From assembly GCF_000019785.1 (NCBI RefSeq), contig NC_010524.1, positions 4,452,001-4,516,000 of the forward strand: 64,000 nucleotides of DNA, read 5' to 3'. A program made the position numbers and the translations under genes. Source of the DNA: Leptothrix cholodnii SP-6 (GTDB lineage Bacteria; Pseudomonadota; Gammaproteobacteria; Burkholderiales; Burkholderiaceae_C). The number at the start of each line of letters is the position of its first letter. Position 1 is the stretch's first letter. Shown here in pieces: positions 61,957 through 64,000 of the stretch. Below the pieces are notes generated by a model. It saw only the letters and a list, made by a program, of their open reading frames with translations. It was not told where the DNA came from and ran no database searches.

Positions 61957-64000
61957 TCAGTTGCGAACCGGCTTGCCGGTCGACAGCATGCCCATGATCC
62001 GCTCTTGCGTTTTCGGGTGCGCCAGCAGGGCGCAGAAGTGCTTGCGCTCGAGCGCCATCAGGTAGTCCTCGGTGACCAGCGAGCCGCCGTCGACATCGCC
62101 GCCACAGACCACCTCGGCGATCAGGCTGGCGATGTGGAAGTCGTGCGCGCTGACGAAGCCGCCGTCGCGCATGCCGACCAGGCTGGCCTTGATCGTCGCC
62201 AGGCCCGAACGGCCCGCCACCGGGAACAGCGCCTTGGGCGGCGCTCGGTAGCCCGCATCGGTCAGCGCCTTGACCTGGCCGATGGCGACGTGCAGCAGCT
62301 CGTCCTTGTGCGCAACGATCACGTCGCTGTCCAACAGGTAACCGAGCTTGCGCGACTCCAGCGCGCTGGTGCCGACAGTCGCCATCGCGGCGGCCTGGAA
62401 GCCGTCCTTAAGGAAGGCGAGCAGATCGCTGCCCGGTGCGCCGGCCGCCTTCTCGGCCGCGCGGCGCGCGATGTAGGTCAGCCCGCCGCCGCCCGGCAGC
62501 AGGCCGACGCCGACCTCGACCAGGCCGACGTAGGTCTCCATCGCCGCCACCCGCAGCGCCGAGTGCACCGCCAGCTCGCAGCCGCCGCCCAGCGCGATGC
62601 CGCGCATGGCCGAGACCACCGGCACCGCCGCGTAGCGGATGCGCAGCATCAGGTCCTGCAGCTTCTTCTCCTCGGGCGCGATGCCTTTGGCGCCGAGCTT
62701 CATGAACACCGGCATCAGCGATTCGAGATTCGCGCCGGCCGAGAACACGTCGTCCGGCGACCAGATCACCAGGCCCTGGTAACGCGCCTCGGCCAGTTCC
62801 ACCGCTTTCAGCAGCCCTTCGGTCACGGTCGGGCTGATCAGGTGCAGCTTGGCGGTGATGCTGGCGATCAGCACCTCGCCGTCGAGCGTCCAGACCCGCA
62901 GCTCGTCGTTGCGGTACACCTCGGTGCCGCTTTGCAGCGGGTCGGGGGCACCGGCGCCCAGGACGTTTTCGGGGAAATGCTGGCGGGCGTAGACCGGCAA
63001 GGTCGAACGCGGCTCGAAACAACCGGCCGCCGCGGACCAGGACCCGTCGGGCGTGTGCACGCCGCCGTGCATGGCCACCGCGCTGTCGAACACCCAGGCC
63101 GGCAGCGGCGCGCGGCACAGCGCCCGGCCGGCGTCGATGTCGTCCTTGATCCACTGCGCCACCTGCAGCCAGCCGGCCTCCTGCCAGAGCTCGAACGGGC
63201 CCTGCTTCATGCCGAAGCCCCAGCGCATCGCGAAGTCGACCTCGCGCGCGTTGTCGGCGATCTCGGCCAGGTGCACCGCGGCGTAATGGAAACCGTCGCG
63301 CAGGATCGCCCACAGGAATTGCGCCTGCGGGTTGCTCGATTCACGCAGCAGCTTGAGCCGCTCGGCGGCCGGCTTCTTGAGGATGCGCTCGATGATCGGG
63401 TCGGCCTTGCCGCCGCCCGCCACGTATTCGCCCTTGGCCGGGTCGAGACGCAGGATTTCCTTGCCGACCTTCTTGTAGAAGCCCGCGCCGGTCTTCTGGC
63501 CCAGAGCGCCCTGGGCGATCAGCGCGGCCAGCACCGGCGGCGTGGCGTAGCTGGCGTAGAACGGGTCGTCGGTCTTGTCGTGGCCCAGGTTGTCCTGCAG
63601 CGTCTTGATGACATGTGCCATCGTGTCCAGCCCCACCACGTCGGCGGTGCGGAAGGTGCCGCTGCTGGCGCGGCCGAGCTTCTTGCCGGTCAGGTCGTCG
63701 ACCACGTCGTAGCTCAGGCCAAACTTGTCAGCCTCGTGCATCACGGCCAGCATGCCGGCCACGCCGACCCGGTTGGCGACGAAGTTGGGCGTGTCCTTGG
63801 CCCGCACCACGCCCTTGCCGAGCGTGCGGGTGACGAAGGTCTCGAGCTGGTTGAGCACCGCCGCCTGCGTGTCGGGCGTCGGAATCAGCTCGACCAATGC
63901 CATGTAGCGCGGCGGGTTGAAGAAGTGGATGCCGCAGAAACGCGGCCGGATCGCCGCCGGCAGCGCGTCGCTCAGCTTGGTGATCGACAGGCCCGAGGTG
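61957..64000 (-). CDS. 3-hydroxyacyl-CoA dehydrogenase/enoyl-CoA hydratase fusion (cut by window edge)
   Basis: Bifunctional beta-oxidation enzyme; 681 residues visible, N-terminus outside. The visible part starts in the dehydrogenase Rossmann domain (CGIHFFNPPRYM then ALVELIPTPDTQ), continues with the C-terminal dehydrogenase domain, and ends with a crotonase domain (VPVVSAMRGIALGGGCELAV and GVGLLPGGGGLTYIARRA). The order dehydrogenase-then-crotonase is the reverse of E. coli FadB/FadJ and matches the FadN-type group. A hydratase role of the C-terminal domain is inferred. Confidence 0.9.
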   Translation of the reverse strand, partial: TSGLSITKLSDALPAAIRPRFCGIHFFNPPRYMALVELIPTPDTQAAVLNQLETFVTRTLGKGVVRAKDTPNFVANRVGVAGMLAVMHEADKFGLSYDVVDDLTGKKLGRASSGTFRTADVVGLDTMAHVIKTLQDNLGHDKTDDPFYASYATPPVLAALIAQGALGQKTGAGFYKKVGKEILRLDPAKGEYVAGGGKADPIIERILKKPAAERLKLLRESSNPQAQFLWAILRDGFHYAAVHLAEIADNAREVDFAMRWGFGMKQGPFELWQEAGWLQVAQWIKDDIDAGRALCRAPLPAWVFDSAVAMHGGVHTPDGSWSAAAGCFEPRSTLPVYARQHFPENVLGAGAPDPLQSGTEVYRNDELRVWTLDGEVLIASITAKLHLISPTVTEGLLKAVELAEARYQGLVIWSPDDVFSAGANLESLMPVFMKLGAKGIAPEEKKLQDLMLRIRYAAVPVVSAMRGIALGGGCELAVHSALRVAAMETYVGLVEVGVGLLPGGGGLTYIARRAAEKAAGAPGSDLLAFLKDGFQAAAMATVGTSALESRKLGYLLDSDVIVAHKDELLHVAIGQVKALTDAGYRAPPKALFPVAGRSGLATIKASLVGMRDGGFVSAHDFHIASLIAEVVCGGDVDGGSLVTEDYLMALERKHFCALLAHPKTQERIMGMLSTGKPVRN

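Overview
The window is ordinary chromosomal DNA from a high-GC betaproteobacterium. The gene content and order point to Burkholderiales, and gene order recalled from memory suggests the Leptothrix/Sphaerotilus/Rubrivivax neighbourhood; the genus is inference. Supporting signs are a Chp-type chemosensory cluster for twitching, a REC-Fis response regulator beside an NtrY-like kinase, DUF4390 and rsmB, the FmdB-DUF502-aspS run, and a hemL/ThiD-like/rubredoxin neighbourhood. I see no insertion sequence, prophage, integrase, rRNA gene or CRISPR array.

Layout. 1-6.8 kb (minus): chpA/pilL (cut by the window edge), pilJ, pilI, pilH, pilG, then a small rubredoxin gene. 7.2-10.4 kb (plus): ThiD-like kinase, hemL, hexose-6-phosphate mutarotase; a 6-phosphofructokinase converges on them. 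11.5-19.5 kb (plus): mpl, a YqiA-like esterase, a FabG-type reductase, an RNase II-family enzyme, a TonB-like protein, mtgA, an unknown protein and a TlpA-like thioredoxin. 19.9-24 kb (plus): accB, accC, prmA and a zinc-ribbon/DUF3426 membrane protein. 24-29.6 kb (minus): a peroxiredoxin, a terminator, and the S10 ribosomal operon rplC to rpsQ, which lacks rpsJ. 29.9-30.2 kb (minus): tRNA-Gly(GCC) and tRNA-Phe(GAA) with a clear promoter. 30.2-40.1 kb (minus): NtrX-like, NtrY-like, DUF4390, rsmB, an unknown protein, lemA, queC, proA, galE. 40.3-49.3 kb (plus): ubiJ, ubiB, fmdB-like, DUF502, aspS, a UbiA-type prenyltransferase, a dihydroneopterin-triphosphate Nudix enzyme, an EEP nuclease/phosphatase and a ClsB-like phospholipase-D protein. 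49.3-64 kb (mostly minus): htpX, a lectin-like lipoprotein, pyrC, a glutamate/aspartate-type ABC importer (gltIJKL) with a HypT-like LysR regulator, an ATM1/HMT1-type ABC exporter, yciA (plus), an SGNH hydrolase, and a beta-oxidation set (enoyl-CoA hydratase, thiolase, and a dehydrogenase-crotonase fusion cut by the right edge).

Functional grouping. The pil/chp genes form one signalling unit (receptor, adaptor, kinase, two single-domain regulators). accB-accC feeds malonyl-CoA synthesis, and the 60-64 kb cluster degrades acyl-CoAs. mpl, mtgA and galE serve the envelope; ubiJ-ubiB serve ubiquinone synthesis; the S10 operon, rsmB, aspS, prmA and the tRNAs serve translation.

The best leads are: (i) a palindromic GC-rich repeat inserted in frame in mpl; (ii) at least nine genes with a -10-like hexamer only 6-9 bases before the start codon and no Shine-Dalgarno, suggesting leaderless mRNAs; (iii) a 365-base accB upstream region with stacked inverted repeats and no gene; (iv) LemA paired with a protein resembling only the C-terminal part of the M48 protease that can accompany it; (v) a HypT-like regulator beside an amino-acid importer. 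I found no clear undescribed multi-gene defence or mobile system. Motif and family calls come from reading the sequence and recalled family knowledge, not from database searches.
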